A DNA stretch of 64,000 nucleotides from Siphonodentalium dalli. Lineage: Eukaryota > Mollusca > Scaphopoda > Gadilida > Siphonodentaliidae. The notes under the pieces were generated by a model. The model had not been told where the DNA came from. It did no database searches and saw only the letters and a list, made by a program, of their open reading frames with translations. Shown here in pieces: positions 1 to 14,057 of this stretch. The DNA lies in contig CP136069.1 in NCBI GenBank assembly GCA_032622095.1, positions 51,444,760 to 51,508,759 on the forward strand, given 5' to 3'. Positions within the stretch are counted from its first letter, which is position 1. Each line of letters begins with the position of its first letter. The translations under genes were made by a program, and so were the position numbers.

Positions 1-521
1 TACAACAAGTTACACCACAACATCATCATTATATGTTACAACAAGTTACACCACAACATCATCATTATATGTTACAACAAGTTACACACCAACATCATCA
101 TTATATGATACAACAAGTTACACCACAACATCATCATTATATGATTCAACAAGTTACATCCCAACATCATCATTATATGTTACAACAAGTTACACCCCAA
201 CATCATCATTATATGTTACAACAAGTTACACCTCAACATCATCATTATATGTTACAACAAGTTACACCCCAACATCATCATTATATGTTACAACAAGTTA
301 CACCCCAACATCATCATTATATGATACAACAAGTTACACCACAACATCATCATTATATGTTACAACAAGTTACACCACAACATCATCATTATATGATACA
401 ACAAGTTACACCACAACATCATCATTATATGTTACAACAAGTTACACCCCAACATCATCATTATATGTTACAACAAGTTACACCCCAACATCATCATTAT
501 ATGTTACAACAAGTTACACCT

Positions 522-1620
522 CAACATCATCATTATATGATTCAACAAGTTACATCCCAACATCATCATTATATGTTACAACAAGTTACACCCCAACATC
601 ATCATTATATGTTACAACAAGTTACACCCCAACATCATCATTATATGTTACAACAAGTTACACCTCAACATCATCATTATATGATTCAACAAGTTACATC
701 CCAACATCATCATTATATGTTACAACAAGTTACACCCCAACATCATCATTATATGATACAACAAGTTACACCACAACATCATCATTATATGTTACAACAA
801 GTTACACCCCAACATCATCATTATATGATACAACAAGTTACACCACAACATCATCATTATATGTTACAACAAGTTACATCCCAACATCATCATTATATGT
901 TACAACAAGTTACATCCCAACATCATCATTATATGTTACAACAAGTTACACCCCAACATCATCATTATATGTTACAACAAGTTACACACCAACATCATCA
1001 TTATATGTTACAACAAGTTACACCCCAACATCATCATTATATGTTACAACAAGTTACATCCCAACATCATCATTATATGATTCAACAAGTTACATCCCAA
1101 CATCATCATTATATGTTACAACAAGTTACACCCCAACATCATCATTATATGTTACAACAAGTTACACCCCAACATCATCATTATATGTTACAACAAGTTA
1201 CACCTCAACATCATCATTATATGATTCAACAAGTTACATCCCAACATCATCATTATATGTTACAACAAGTTACACCCCAACATCATCATTATATGATACA
1301 ACAAGTTACACCACAACATCATCATTATATGTTACAACAAGTTACACCCCAACATCATCATTATATGATACAACAAGTTACACCACAACATCATCATTAT
1401 ATGTTACAACAAGTTACATCCCAACATCATCATTATATGTTACAACAAGTTACATCCCAACATCATCATTATATGTTACAACAAGTTACACCCCAACATC
1501 ATCATTATATGTTACAACAAGTTACACACCAACATCATCATTATATGTTACAACAAGTTACACCCCAACATCATCATTATATGTTACAACAAGTTACATC
1601 CCAACATCATCATTATATGA
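522..1620 (+). repeat. 540-bp (15-unit) tandem duplication
   Basis: Bases 522-1,080 match 1,062-1,620 with no difference seen line by line, giving an exact offset of 540 bp, or 15 units. The block includes a recognisable order of variants: ATT-TCC, three TTA units, ATT-TCC, then alternating ATA units, two TTA-TCC and one CAC. Identity breaks at 518-521 on the left (CCT against TCC) and at base 1,081 against 1,621 on the right (ATT against ATA). The lack of divergence implies recent duplication, probably by unequal exchange or replication slippage. Confidence 0.9.
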
Positions 1621-4600
1621 TACAACAAGTTACACACCAACATCATCATTATATGTTACAACAAGTTACACCACAACATCATCATTATATGTTACAACAA
1701 GTTACACCACAACATCATCATTATATGTTACAACAAGTTACACCACAACATCATCATTATATGTTACAACAAGTTACACCACAACATCATCATTATATGT
1801 TACAACAAGTTACACACCAACATCATCATTATATGTTACAACAAGTTACATCCCAACATCATCATTATATGTTACAACAAGTTACACCACAACATCATCA
1901 TTATATGTTACAACAAGTTACACCACAACATCATCATTATATGTTACAACAAGTTACACTACAACATCATCATTATATGTTACAACAAGTTACACTACAA
2001 CATCATCATTATATGATACAACAAGTTACACCCCAACATCATCATTATATGTTACAACAAGTTACACCACAACATCATCATTATATGTTACAACAAGTTA
2101 CATCACAACATCATCATTATATGTTACAACAAGTTACACACCAACATCATCATTATATGTTACAACAAGTTACACCACAACATCATCATTATATGTTACA
2201 ACAAGTTACACCCCAACATCATCATTATATGTTACAACAAGTTACATCCCAACATCATCATTATATGTTACAACAAGTTACACCCCAACATCATCATTAT
2301 ATGTTACAACAAGTTACATCCCAACATCATCATTATATGTTACAACAAGTTACACCCCAACATCATCATTATATGTTACAACAAGTTACATCCCAACATC
2401 ATCATTATATGTTACAACAAGTTACACCTCAACATCATCATTATATGATTCAACAAGATACACCACAACATCATCATTATATGATACAACAAGTTACACC
2501 CCAACATCATCATTATATGTTACAACAAGTTACACCACAACATCATCATTATATGTTACAACAAGTTACACCACAACATCATCATTATATGTTACAACAA
2601 GTTACATCCCAACATCATCATTATATGTTACAACAAGTTACATCCCAACATCATCATTATATGTTACAACAAGTTACACCACAACATCATCATTATATGT
2701 TACAACAAGTTACACCACAACATCATCATTATATGTTACAACAAGTTACACCACAACATCATCATTATATGTTACAACAAGTTACACACCAACATCATCA
2801 TTATATGTTACAACAAGTTACATCACAACATCATCATTATATGTTACAACAAGTTACACCACAACATCATCATTATATGTTACAACAAGTTACACCCCAA
2901 CATCATCATTATATGTTACAACAAGTTACACACCAACATCATCATTATATGTTACAACAAGTTACACCACAACATCATCATTATATGTTACAACAAGTTA
3001 CACCCCAACATCATCATTATATGTTACAACAAGTTACATCCCAACATCATCATTATATGTTACAACAAGTTACACCCCAACATCATCATTATATGTTACA
3101 ACAAGTTACATCCCAACATCATCATTATATTTTACAACAAGTTACATCCCAACATCATCATTATATGTTACAACAAGTTACATCCCAACATCATCATTAT
3201 ATGTTACAACAAGTTACACACCAACATCATCATTATATGATTCAACAAGTTACACCCCAACATCATCATTATATGTTACAACAAGTTACACTACAACATC
3301 ATCATTATATGTTACAACAAGTTACACCCCAACATCATCATTATATGTTACAACAAGTTACACCCCAACATCATCATTATATGTTACAACAAGTTACACC
3401 CCAACATCATCATTATATGTTACAACAAGTTACACCACAACATCATCATTATATGTTACAACAAGTTACACCTCAACATCATCATTATATGTTACAACAA
3501 GTTACACCACAACATCATCATTATATGTTACAACAAGTTACACCACAACATCATCATTATATGTTACAACAAGTTACACACCAACATCATCATTATATGA
3601 TACAACAAGTTACACCACAACATCATCATTATATGTTACAACAAGTTACACCCCAACATCATCATTATATGATACAACAAGTTACACCCCAACATCATCA
3701 TTATATGTTACAACAAGTTACACCACAACATCATCATTATATGATTCAACAAGTTACACTACAACATCATCATTATATGTTACAACAAGTTACACCACAA
3801 CATCATCATTATATGATTCAACAAGTTACACCACAACATCATCATTATATGTTACAACAAGTTACACCCCAACATCATCATTATATGTTACAACAAGTTA
3901 TACCCCAACATCATCATTATATGTTACAACAAGTTACACCTCAACATCATCATTATATGATTCAACAAGTTACATACCAACATCATCATTATATGTTACA
4001 ACAAGTTACACCCCAACATCATCATTATATGATACAACAAGTTACACCACAACATCATCATTATATGTTACAACAAGTTACACCCCAACATCATCATTAT
4101 ATGATACAACAAGTTACACCACAACATCATCATTATATGTTACAACAAGTTACACCCCAACATCATCATTATATGTTACAACAAGTTACACCCCAACATC
4201 ATCATTATATGATACAACAAGTTACACCCCAACATCATCATTATATGTTACAACAAGTTACACCCCAACATCATCATTATATGTTACAACAAGTTATACC
4301 ACAACATCATCATTATATGTTACAACAAGTTACACCCCAACATCATCATTATATGATACAACAAGTTACACCCCAACATCATCATTATATGATTCAACAA
4401 GTTACACCACAACATCATCATTATATGTTACAACAAGTTACACCACAACATCATCATTATATGATTCAACAAGTTACACCACAACATCATCATTATATGA
4501 TTCAACAAGTTACACCACAACATCATCATTATATGTTACAACAAGTTACACCACAACATCATCATTATATGTTACAACAAGTTACACACCAACATCATCA

Positions 4601-5679
4601 TTATATGTTACAACAAGTTACACCACAACATCATCATTATATGATCCAACATGTTACACCTCAACATCATCATTATATGTTACAACAAGTTACTCCACAA
4701 CATCATCATTATATGTTACAACAAGTTACACACCAACATCATCATTATATGATACAACAAGTTACACCACAACATCATCATTATATGTTACAACAAGTTA
4801 CACCCCAACATCATCATTATATGATACAACAAGTTACACCACAACATCATCATTATATGTTACAACAAGTTACACCCCAACATCATCATTATATGTTACA
4901 ACAAGTTACACACCAACATCATCATTATATGTTACAACAAGTTACACCACAACATCATCATTATATGTTACAACAAGTTACACACCAACATCATCATTAT
5001 ATGATCCAACAAGTTACACACCAACATCATCATTATATGATCCAAGAAGTTACACCCCAACATCATCATTATATGTTACAACAAGTTACACCCCAACATC
5101 ATCATTATATGATACAACAAGTTACACCACAACATCATCATTATATGTTACAACAAGTTACACCCCAACATCATCATTATATGTTACAACAAGTTACACC
5201 CCAACATCATCATTATATGATACAACAAGTTACACCCCAACATCATCATTATATGTTACAACAAGTTACACCCCAACATCATCATTATATGATACAACAA
5301 GTTACACCACAACATCATCATTATATGTTACAACAAGTTACACCCCAACATCATCATTATATGATACAACAAGTTACACCCCAACATCATCATTATATGA
5401 TTCAACAAGTTACACCACAACATCATCATTATATGTTACAACAAGTTACACACCAACATCATCATTATATGTTACAACAAGTTACACCCAACATCATCAT
5501 TATATGATTCAACAAGTTACACCACAACATCATCATTATATGTTACAACAAGTTACACACCAACATCATCATTATATGATACAACAAGTTACACCACAAC
5601 ATCATCATTATATGTTACAACAAGTTACACCCCAACATCATCATTATATGTTACAACAAGTTACACCCCAACATCATCA

Positions 5680-6987
5680 TTATATGATACAACAAGTTAC
5701 ACCACAACATCATCATTATATGTTACAACAAGTTACACCCCAACATCATCATTATATGATTCAACAAGTTACACCACAACATCATCATTATATGTTACAA
5801 CAAGTTACACCCCAACATCATCATTATATGTTACAACAAGTTACACCACAACATCATCATTATATGATTCAACAAGTTACACCACAACATCATCATTATA
5901 TGTTACAACAAGTTACACCCAACATCATCATTATATGATTCAACAAGTTACACCACAACATCATCATTATATGTTACAACAAGTTACACACCAACATCAT
6001 CATTATATGATTCAACAAGTTACACCCAACATCATCATTATATGATTCAACAAGTTACACCACAACATCATCATTATATGTTACAACAAGTTACACACCA
6101 ACATCATCATTATATGATACAACAAGTTACACCACAACATCATCATTATATGTTACAACAAGTTACACCCAACATCATCATTATATGTTACAACAAGTTA
6201 CACCACAACATCATCATTATATGTTACAACAAGTTACACACCAACATCATCATTATATGATACAACAAGTTACACCACAACATCATCATTATATGATACA
6301 ACAAGTTACACCACAACATCATCATTATATGTTACAACAAGTTACACCCCAACATCATCATTATATGATACAACAAGTTACACACCAACATCATCATTAT
6401 ATGATACAACAAGTTACACCACAACATCATCATTATATGTTACAACAAGTTACACCCCAACATCATCATTATATGATTCAACAAGTTACACCACAACATC
6501 ATCATTATATGTTACAACAAGTTACACCCCAACATCATCATTATATGTTACAACAAGTTACACCACAACATCATCATTATATGATTCAACAAGTTACACC
6601 ACAACATCATCATTATATGTTACAACAAGTTACACCCAACATCATCATTATATGATTCAACAAGTTACACCACAACATCATCATTATATGTTACAACAAG
6701 TTACACACCAACATCATCATTATATGATTCAACAAGTTACACCCAACATCATCATTATATGATTCAACAAGTTACACCACAACATCATCATTATATGTTA
6801 CAACAAGTTACACACCAACATCATCATTATATGATACAACAAGTTACACCACAACATCATCATTATATGTTACAACAAGTTACACCCAACATCATCATTA
6901 TATGTTACAACAAGTTACACCACAACATCATCATTATATGTTACAACAAGATACACACCAACATCATCATTATATGATACAACAAGT
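5680..6987 (+). repeat. 717-bp-offset duplication containing 35-bp units
   Basis: About 590 bp (5,680-6,270) recur at 6,397-6,987. The offset of 717 bp equals 20 units minus three bases because three units per period are 35 bp long. Shared features are the CACCCAAC short units and the order ATT-CCA, TTA-CAC, ATA-CCA, TTA-short. One difference was seen: AAGATACACACC near 6,949 against AAGTTACACACC near 6,232. Confidence 0.85.
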
Positions 6988-8333
6988 TACACCACAACAT
7001 CATCATTATATGTTACAACAAGTTACACCCAACATCATCATAATATGATTCAACAAGTTACACCACAACATCATCATTATATGTTACAACAAGTTACACC
7101 CGACATCATCATTATATGTTACAACAAGTTACACCCAACATCATCATTATATGTTACAACAAGTTACACTACAACATCATCATTATATGTTACAACAAGT
7201 TACAACCCAACATCATCATTATATGTTACAACAAGTTACACCACAACATCATCATTATATGTTACAACAAGTTACACCACAACATCATCATTATATGATT
7301 CAACAAGTTACACCCCAACATCATCATTATATGATTCAACAAGTTACACCACAACATCATCATTATATGTTACAACAAGTTACACACCAACATCATCATT
7401 ATATGATACAACAAGTTACACCACAACATCATCATTATATGTTACAACAAGTTACACCACAACATCATCATTATATGTTACAACAAGTTACACCCCAACA
7501 TCATCATTATATGATACAACAAGTTACACCACAACATCATCATTATATGTTACAACAAGTTACACCACAACATCATCATTATATGTTACAACAAGTTACA
7601 CCCCAACATCATCATTATATGATACAACAAGTTACACCACAACATCATCATTATATGTTACAACAAGTTACACCCCAACATCATCATTATATGATACAAC
7701 AAGTTACACCCCAACATCATCATTATATGATTCAACAAGTTACACCACAACATCATCATTATATGTTACAACAAGTTACACCCCAACATCATCATTATAT
7801 GATTCAACAAGTTACACCACAACATCATCATTATATGTTACAACAAGTTACACCCCAACATCATCATTATATGTTACAACAAGTTACACCCAACATCATC
7901 ATTATATGATTCAACAAGTTACACCACAACATCATCATTATATGATTCAACAAGTTACACCCAACATCATCATTATATGATACAACAAGTTACACCCCAA
8001 CATCATCATTATATGATTCAACAAGTTACACCACAACATCATCATTATATGATACAACAAGTTACACCCCAACATCATCATTATATGATTCAACAAGTTA
8101 CACCACAACATCATCATTATATGTTACAACAAGTTACACCCCAACATCATCATTATATGTTACAACAAGTTACACCCAACATCATCATTATATGATTCAA
8201 CAAGTTACACCACAACATCATCATTATATGATTCAACAAGTTACACCACAACATCATCATTATATGTTACAACAAGTTACACCCCAACATCATCATTATA
8301 TGTTACAACAAGTTACACTACAACATCATCATT

Positions 8334-8932
8334 ATATGATACAACAAGTTACACCACAACATCATCATTATATGTTACAACAAGTTACATCCCAACATCA
8401 TCATTATATGTTACAACAAGTTACACCCCAACATCATCATTATATGTTACAACAAGTTACACCACAACATCATCATTATATGTTACAACAAGTTACACAC
8501 CAACATCATCATTATATGATACAACAAGTTACACCACAACATCATCATTATATGTTACAACAAGTTACACCCCAACATCATCATTATATGTTACAACAAG
8601 TTACACCCCAACATCATCATTATATGATACAACAAGTTACACCACAACATCATCATTATATGTTACAACAAGTTACATCCCAACATCATCATTATATGTT
8701 ACAACAAGTTACACCCCAACATCATCATTATATGTTACAACAAGTTACACCACAACATCATCATTATATGTTACAACAAGTTACACACCAACATCATCAT
8801 TATATGATACAACAAGTTACACCACAACATCATCATTATATGTTACAACAAGTTACACCCCAACATCATCATTATATGTTACAACAAGTTACACCCCAAC
8901 ATCATCATTATATGATACAACAAGTTACACCC
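8334..8932 (+). repeat. 288-bp (8-unit) higher-order repeat, two copies
   Basis: The unit order ATA-CCA, TTA-TCC, TTA-CCC, TTA-CCA, TTA-CAC, ATA-CCA, TTA-CCC, TTA-CCC appears twice in succession. The TCC markers lie 288 bp apart (T at 8,390 and 8,678). The copies stop matching near 8,644 and 8,932, where CCA is replaced by CCC. Related but less regular ordering continues to about 10 kb. Confidence 0.8.
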
Positions 8933-10559
8933 CAACATCATCATTATATGTTACAACAAGTTACACCCCAACATCATCATTATATGATACAACAAGTTAC
9001 ACCACAACATCATCATTATATGTTACAACAAGTTACACCCCAACATCATCATTATATGATACAACAAGTTACACCCCAACATCATCATTATATGATTCAA
9101 CAAGTTACACCACAACATCATCATTATATGTTACAACAAGTTACACCACAACATCATCATTATATGATTCAACAAGTTACACCACAACATCATCATTATA
9201 TGATTCAACAAGTTACACCACAACATCATCATTATATGTTACAACAAGTTACACACCAACATCATCATTATATGATACAACAAGTTACACCACAACATCA
9301 TCATTATATGTTACAACAAGTTACACCCCAACATCATCATTATATGATACAACAAGTTACACCACAACATCATCATTATATGTTACAACAAGTTACACCC
9401 CAACATCATCATTATATGTTACAACAAGTTACACCCCAACATCATCATTATATGATACAACAAGTTACACCCCAACATCATCATTATATGTTACAACAAG
9501 TTACACCCCAACATCATCATTATATGATACAACAAGTTACACCACAACATCATCATTATATGTTACAACAAGTTACACCCCAACATCATCATTATATGAT
9601 ACAACAAGTTACACCACAACATCATCATTATATGTTACAACAAGTTACACCCCAACATCATCATTATATGTTACAACAAGTTACACCCCAACATCATCAT
9701 TATATGATACAACAAGTTACACCCCAACATCATCATTATATGTTACAACAAGTTACACCCCAACATCATCATTATATGATACAACAAGTTACACCACAAC
9801 ATCATCATTATATGTTACAACAAGTTACACCCCAACATCATCATTATATGATACAACAAGTTACACCCCAACATCATCATTATATGATTCAACAAGTTAC
9901 ACCACAACATCATCATTATATGTTACAACAAGTTACACCACAACATCATCATTATATGTTACAACAAGTTACACCCCAACATCATCATTATATGTTACAA
10001 CAAGTTACACCCAACATCATCATTATATGATTCAACAAGTTACACCACAACATCATCATTATATGTTACAACAAGTTACACACCAACATCATCATTATAT
10101 GATACAACAAGTTACACCACAACATCATCATTATATGTTACAACAAGTTACACCCCAACATCATCATTATATGTTACAACAAGTTACACCCCAACATCAT
10201 CATTATATGATACAACAAGTTACACCACAACATCATCATTATATGTTACAACAAGTTACACCCCAACATCATCATTATATGATTCAACAAGTTACACCAC
10301 AACATCATCATTATATGTTACAACAAGTTACACCCAACATCATCATTATATGATTCAACAAGTTACACCACAACATCATCATTATATGTTACAACAAGTT
10401 ACACACCAACATCATCATTATATGATACAACAAGTTACACCACAACATCATCATTATATGTTACAACAAGTTACACCCAACATCATCATTATATGATTCA
10501 ACAAGTTACACCACAACATCATCATTATATGTTACAACAAGTTACACCCAACATCATCA

Positions 10560-12420
10560 TTATATGATTCAACAAGTTACACCACAACATCATCATTATA
10601 TGTTACAACAAGTTACACACCAACATCATCATTATATGATACAACAAGTTACACCACAACATCATCATTATATGTTACAACAAGTTACACCACAACATCA
10701 TCATTATATGTTACAACAAGTTACACCCCAACATCATCATTATATGATACAACAAGTTACACCACAACATCATCATTATATGTTACAACAAGTTACACCA
10801 CAACATCATCATTATATGTTACAACAAGTTACACCCCAACATCATCATTATATGATACAACAAGTTACACCACAACATCATCATTATATGTTACAACAAG
10901 TTACACCCCAACATCATCATTATATGATACAACAAGTTACACCCCAACATCATCATTATATGATTCAACAAGTTACACCACAACATCATCATTATATGTT
11001 ACAACAAGTTACACCCCAACATCATCATTATATGTTACAACAAGTTACACCCAACATCATCATTATATGATTCAACAAGTTACACCACAACATCATCATT
11101 ATATGATTCAACAAGTTACACCACAACATCATCATTATATGTTACAACAAGTTACACCCCAACATCATCATTATATGTTACAACAAGTTACACTACAACA
11201 TCATCATTATATGATACAACAAGTTACACCACAACATCATCATTATATGTTACAACAAGTTACATCCCAACATCATCATTATATGTTACAACAAGTTACA
11301 CCCCAACATCATCATTATATGTTACAACAAGTTACACCACAACATCATCATTATATGTTACAACAAGTTACACACCAACATCATCATTATATGATACAAC
11401 AAGTTACACCACAACATCATCATTATATGTTACAACAAGTTACACCCCAACATCATCATTATATGTTACAACAAGTTACACCCCAACATCATCATTATAT
11501 GATACAACAAGTTACACCACAACATCATCATTATATGTTACAACAAGTTACACCCCAACATCATCATTATATGATTCAACAAGTTACACCCCAACAACAT
11601 CATTATATGATTCAACAAGTTACACCACAACATCATCATTATATGTTACAACAAGTTACACCCCAACATCATCATTATATGTTACAACAAGTTACACCCA
11701 ACATCATCATTATATGATTCAACAAGTTACACCACAACATCATCATTATATGATTCAACAAGTTACACCACAACATCATCATTATATGTTACAACAAGTT
11801 ACACCCCAACATCATCATTATATGTTACAACAAGTTACACCACAACATCATCATTATATGTTACAACAAGTTACACCACAACATCATCATTCTATGATAC
11901 AACAAGTTACATCCCAACATCATCATTATATGTTACAACAAGTTACATCCCAACATCATCATTATATGTTACAACAAGTTACATCCCAACATCATCATTA
12001 TATGTTACAACAAGTTACACCACAACATCATCATTACATGTTACAACAAGTTACACCACAACATCATCATTATATGATACAACAAGTTACACCCCAACAT
12101 CATCATTATATGTTACAACAAGTTACACCACAACATCATCATTATATGTTACAACAAGTTACACCTCAACATCATCATTATATGTTACAACAAGTTACAC
12201 CACAACATCATCATTATATGTTACAACAAGTTACACACCAACATCATCATTATATGATACAACAAGTTACACCACAACATCATCATTATATGTTACAACA
12301 AGTTACACACCAACATCATCATTATATGATACAACAAGTTACACCACAACATCATCATTATATGTTACAACAAGTTACACCCCAACATCATCATTATATG
12401 TTACAACAAGTTACACCCAA
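10560..12420 (+). repeat. Array segment duplicated across the island, left copy
   Basis: This stretch corresponds to about 14,230-15,900 on the other side of the island. Rare shared markers are CAACAACATCATT (11,593 and 15,071, offset 3,478) and TCATTCTATGATAC (11,891 and 15,368, offset 3,477); the one-base change reflects an extra 35-bp unit in the right copy. Further left the offset is 3,586 (short-unit boundaries at 11,067 and 14,653), so the right copy has lost three units relative to this one. The two copies are close relatives, not identical. Confidence 0.8.
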
Positions 12421-13152
12421 CATCATCATTATATGTTACAACAAGTTACACCTCAACATCATCATTATATGTTACAACAAGTTACACCACAACATCATCA
12501 TTATATGTTACAACAAGTTACACCACAACATCATCATTATATGTTACAACAAGTTACACCACAACATCATCATTATATGTTACAACAAGTTACACCCCAA
12601 CATCATCATTATATGATACAACAAGTTACACCACAACATCATCATTATATGTTACAACAAGTTACACCCCAACATCATCATTATATGTTACAACAAGTTA
12701 CACCCCAACATCATCATTATATGTTACAACAAGTTACACCCCAACATCATCATTATATGTTACAACAAGTTACACCCCAACATCATCATTATATGTTACA
12801 ACAAGTTACACCACAACATCATCATTATATGTTACAACAAGTTACACCACAACATCATCATTATATGTTACAACAAGTTACACCACAACATCATCATTAT
12901 ATCTTACAACAAGTTACACCCCAACATCATCATTATATGTTACAACAAGTTACACCCCAACATCATCATTATATGTTACAACAAGTTACACCACAACATC
13001 ATCATTATATGTTACAACAAGTTACACCACAACATCATCATTATATGTTACAACAAGTTACACCACAACATCATCATTATATAATTACAACTACTTTCGT
13101 TTTCGTCGAAATGCGGGCATTTAATTGGTCGAGAGGCTACCGCGTGACCTGC

Positions 13153-13170
13153 GTCTATCAGTGCATAGAC
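13153..13170. repeat. Small hairpin in the island
   Basis: GTCTAT at 13,153-13,158 and ATAGAC at 13,165-13,170 form a perfect 6-bp inverted repeat around the loop CAGTGC. It lies within the diverged copy of the palindrome arm. The equivalent part of that arm (14,082-14,099) has ATCTAT and ATAGAC, so five of the six pairs are retained there. No function is evident. Confidence 0.5.
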
Positions 13171-13191
13171 TTTGCAGTAGACGAGTCACAT
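13153..13191. repeat. Diverged direct copy of the palindrome's left-arm core
   Basis: These 39 bases align without gaps to 14,082-14,120 in the left arm of the palindrome, with 29 of 39 positions identical by hand count, including the exact 10-mer CAGTAGACGA and the hexamer ATAGAC. Relative to the right arm (14,154-14,192) the copy is inverted, so the island carries related sequence about 70 bp from its left end and about 25 bp from its right end in opposite orientations. This resembles imperfect subterminal inverted repeats. Homology does not extend clearly to either side, so a chance match strengthened by composition is not fully excluded. Confidence 0.55.
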
Positions 13192-13216
13192 CGCGTAGTG
13201 ACACTTTAAGAAAATT

Positions 13217-13239
13217 GGGCGAGTCTATAACCGTCGCCC
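13217..13239. repeat. GC-rich hairpin in the island
   Basis: GGGCGA at 13,217-13,222 is exactly inverted as TCGCCC at 13,234-13,239 across an 11-base loop. The following bases to about 13,275 are also rich in C and G and contain GCGAAAGCGC. This is the most GC-rich part of the window. No T-run follows, so there is no reason to call it a terminator. Confidence 0.5.
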
Positions 13240-14057
13240 CACACGACGTCCCCGGATGACGCGAAAGCGCGGAACGAGAATTCCATTAGAATTTCAGTGA
13301 AAAAACAACTCGAAAACTCAATGCTAGAAACATTTGAACAAGTTGTTGATGTCTATATTGCATGTTTCTGCTTCTTATGGACACTATACTATACTTATGT
13401 CTGTTCATTTCAGCCGTATTCAGGTTTTGGTAACGCTCGACTGAACACTCAAAATTCGTGCCGCGTTTTTCATTTGTCCAATTTTCGAAAGAGCGTCTAT
13501 GACAACGTGTATAGTTACTGTGAACAGAAATTATCATGAATCAGGCTGATCAACATGGCAAATTTTATTGGATATAAATAAAATGTATTACCCGATTACA
13601 ACCCTATTAACATTTTTCAGCTTCATAACAATGCTAACGACATGACATTTGTCACGAGTACATTAGATATGATCAGGGCATTTGTTTACAAATTACATCG
13701 GGCTGGAGTCTGGACTGGTCTGGAGTTAATAATTTTACCGGAGATCGCGGATTCGACTCTGTGTGTGTTGATAATTATTGGGTTGTTATCGAGTCATTTT
13801 AAACGTAAATCGTAGCCAAACAAGTCATTCTTTTTATCATGGATAGTTCATTGCTGAAAATTGAAATTGCAGTGTAGATATTTATTTTCTGAAAGTTTTC
13901 TTGGCGAAGTTGCTCGTTGACAATTTCGGCCAATTTATTTCGGCCCATCAACCAAATTCCGAGATCGTCCAACGGAAAATCATGTTTTGGCAATTAATTT
14001 TCTGAGATGGATTAATAGTAGATAGTTAAAAATAAAGTGTTATAGTTGTAATTATAA

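Larger units (their letters stand above)
1..13082 (+). repeat. 36-bp satellite array, left block (about 363 units)
   Basis: Uninterrupted head-to-tail copies of a 36-bp unit made of the blocks ATGTTACAACAA, GTTACACCACAA and CATCATCATTAT. All copies share one orientation and the array continues beyond base 1. Variation is almost confined to two triplets: unit positions 4-6 (TTA, ATA, ATT, rarely ATC) and 19-21 (mainly CCA, CCC, CCT, TCC, TCA, CAC, with few CTA). Rare private changes include ATT for ATG near 3,130, AAGATA near 2,456, GAAGTT near 5,045, TAATATG near 7,042 and CAACAACAT near 11,593. Many 35-bp units, lacking one base in the CACCCC run, occur from 5,488 to about 12,420. The last full unit ends at 13,080 and its phase runs on to 13,082. 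The array is transcribable, but I see no promoter or gene structure. A centromeric or heterochromatic satellite is the likeliest identity; that role is inferred. Confidence 0.97.
13080..14056. mobile_element. Possible short TIR element (12-bp inverted ends)
   Basis: TATAATTACAAC at 13,080-13,091 is exactly inverted as GTTGTAATTATA at 14,045-14,056. If read as TA target duplication plus terminal repeat TAATTACAAC, this would bound a non-autonomous element of about 970 bp with the palindrome lying just outside its right end. No transposase is encoded between them. Two cautions apply. The left copy overlaps the array edge and resembles the satellite's own TATATGTTACAAC, so it may be a degenerate unit; the right copy resembles the same unit reversed. 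The 12-bp match is seen; element status is speculative. Confidence 0.3.

Noticed and set aside
33-5507. Long open frame of MLQQVTPQHHHY repeats as a His/Gln-rich protein gene
   Set aside because: The frame is open only because the unit is 36 bp with no stop. It ends at the first 35-bp unit, has no unique flanking coding sequence or promoter, and the Thr/Ser frame is open at the same time.
13110-13175. tRNA-like or tRNA-derived SINE head in the island
   Set aside because: TTGGTCGAGAGGCT looks somewhat like a D-arm and GGATTCGACTC near 13,749 like a B box, but they are over 600 bp apart and no cloverleaf with a T arm can be drawn.
12433-13209. Frame running out of the array into the island with a unique 42-residue end
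   Set aside because: It is read-through of the last satellite units into flanking DNA until a chance stop. The unique tail shows no domain and has no independent support.
13286-13539. Overlapping 83- and 80-codon frames on opposite strands in the island
   Set aside because: They occupy almost the same bases on opposite strands, match no family I recognise, and are of a length expected by chance in 1.1 kb.
13799-13993. 64-codon frame on the minus strand
   Set aside because: Short, no recognisable domain or nearby signal; likely chance.
13577-14036. Polyadenylation signals AATAAA at 13,577 and 14,031, and splice-acceptor-like TTTTTCAG near 13,613
   Set aside because: Common short motifs in AT-rich DNA; no exon structure or coding frame connects them.
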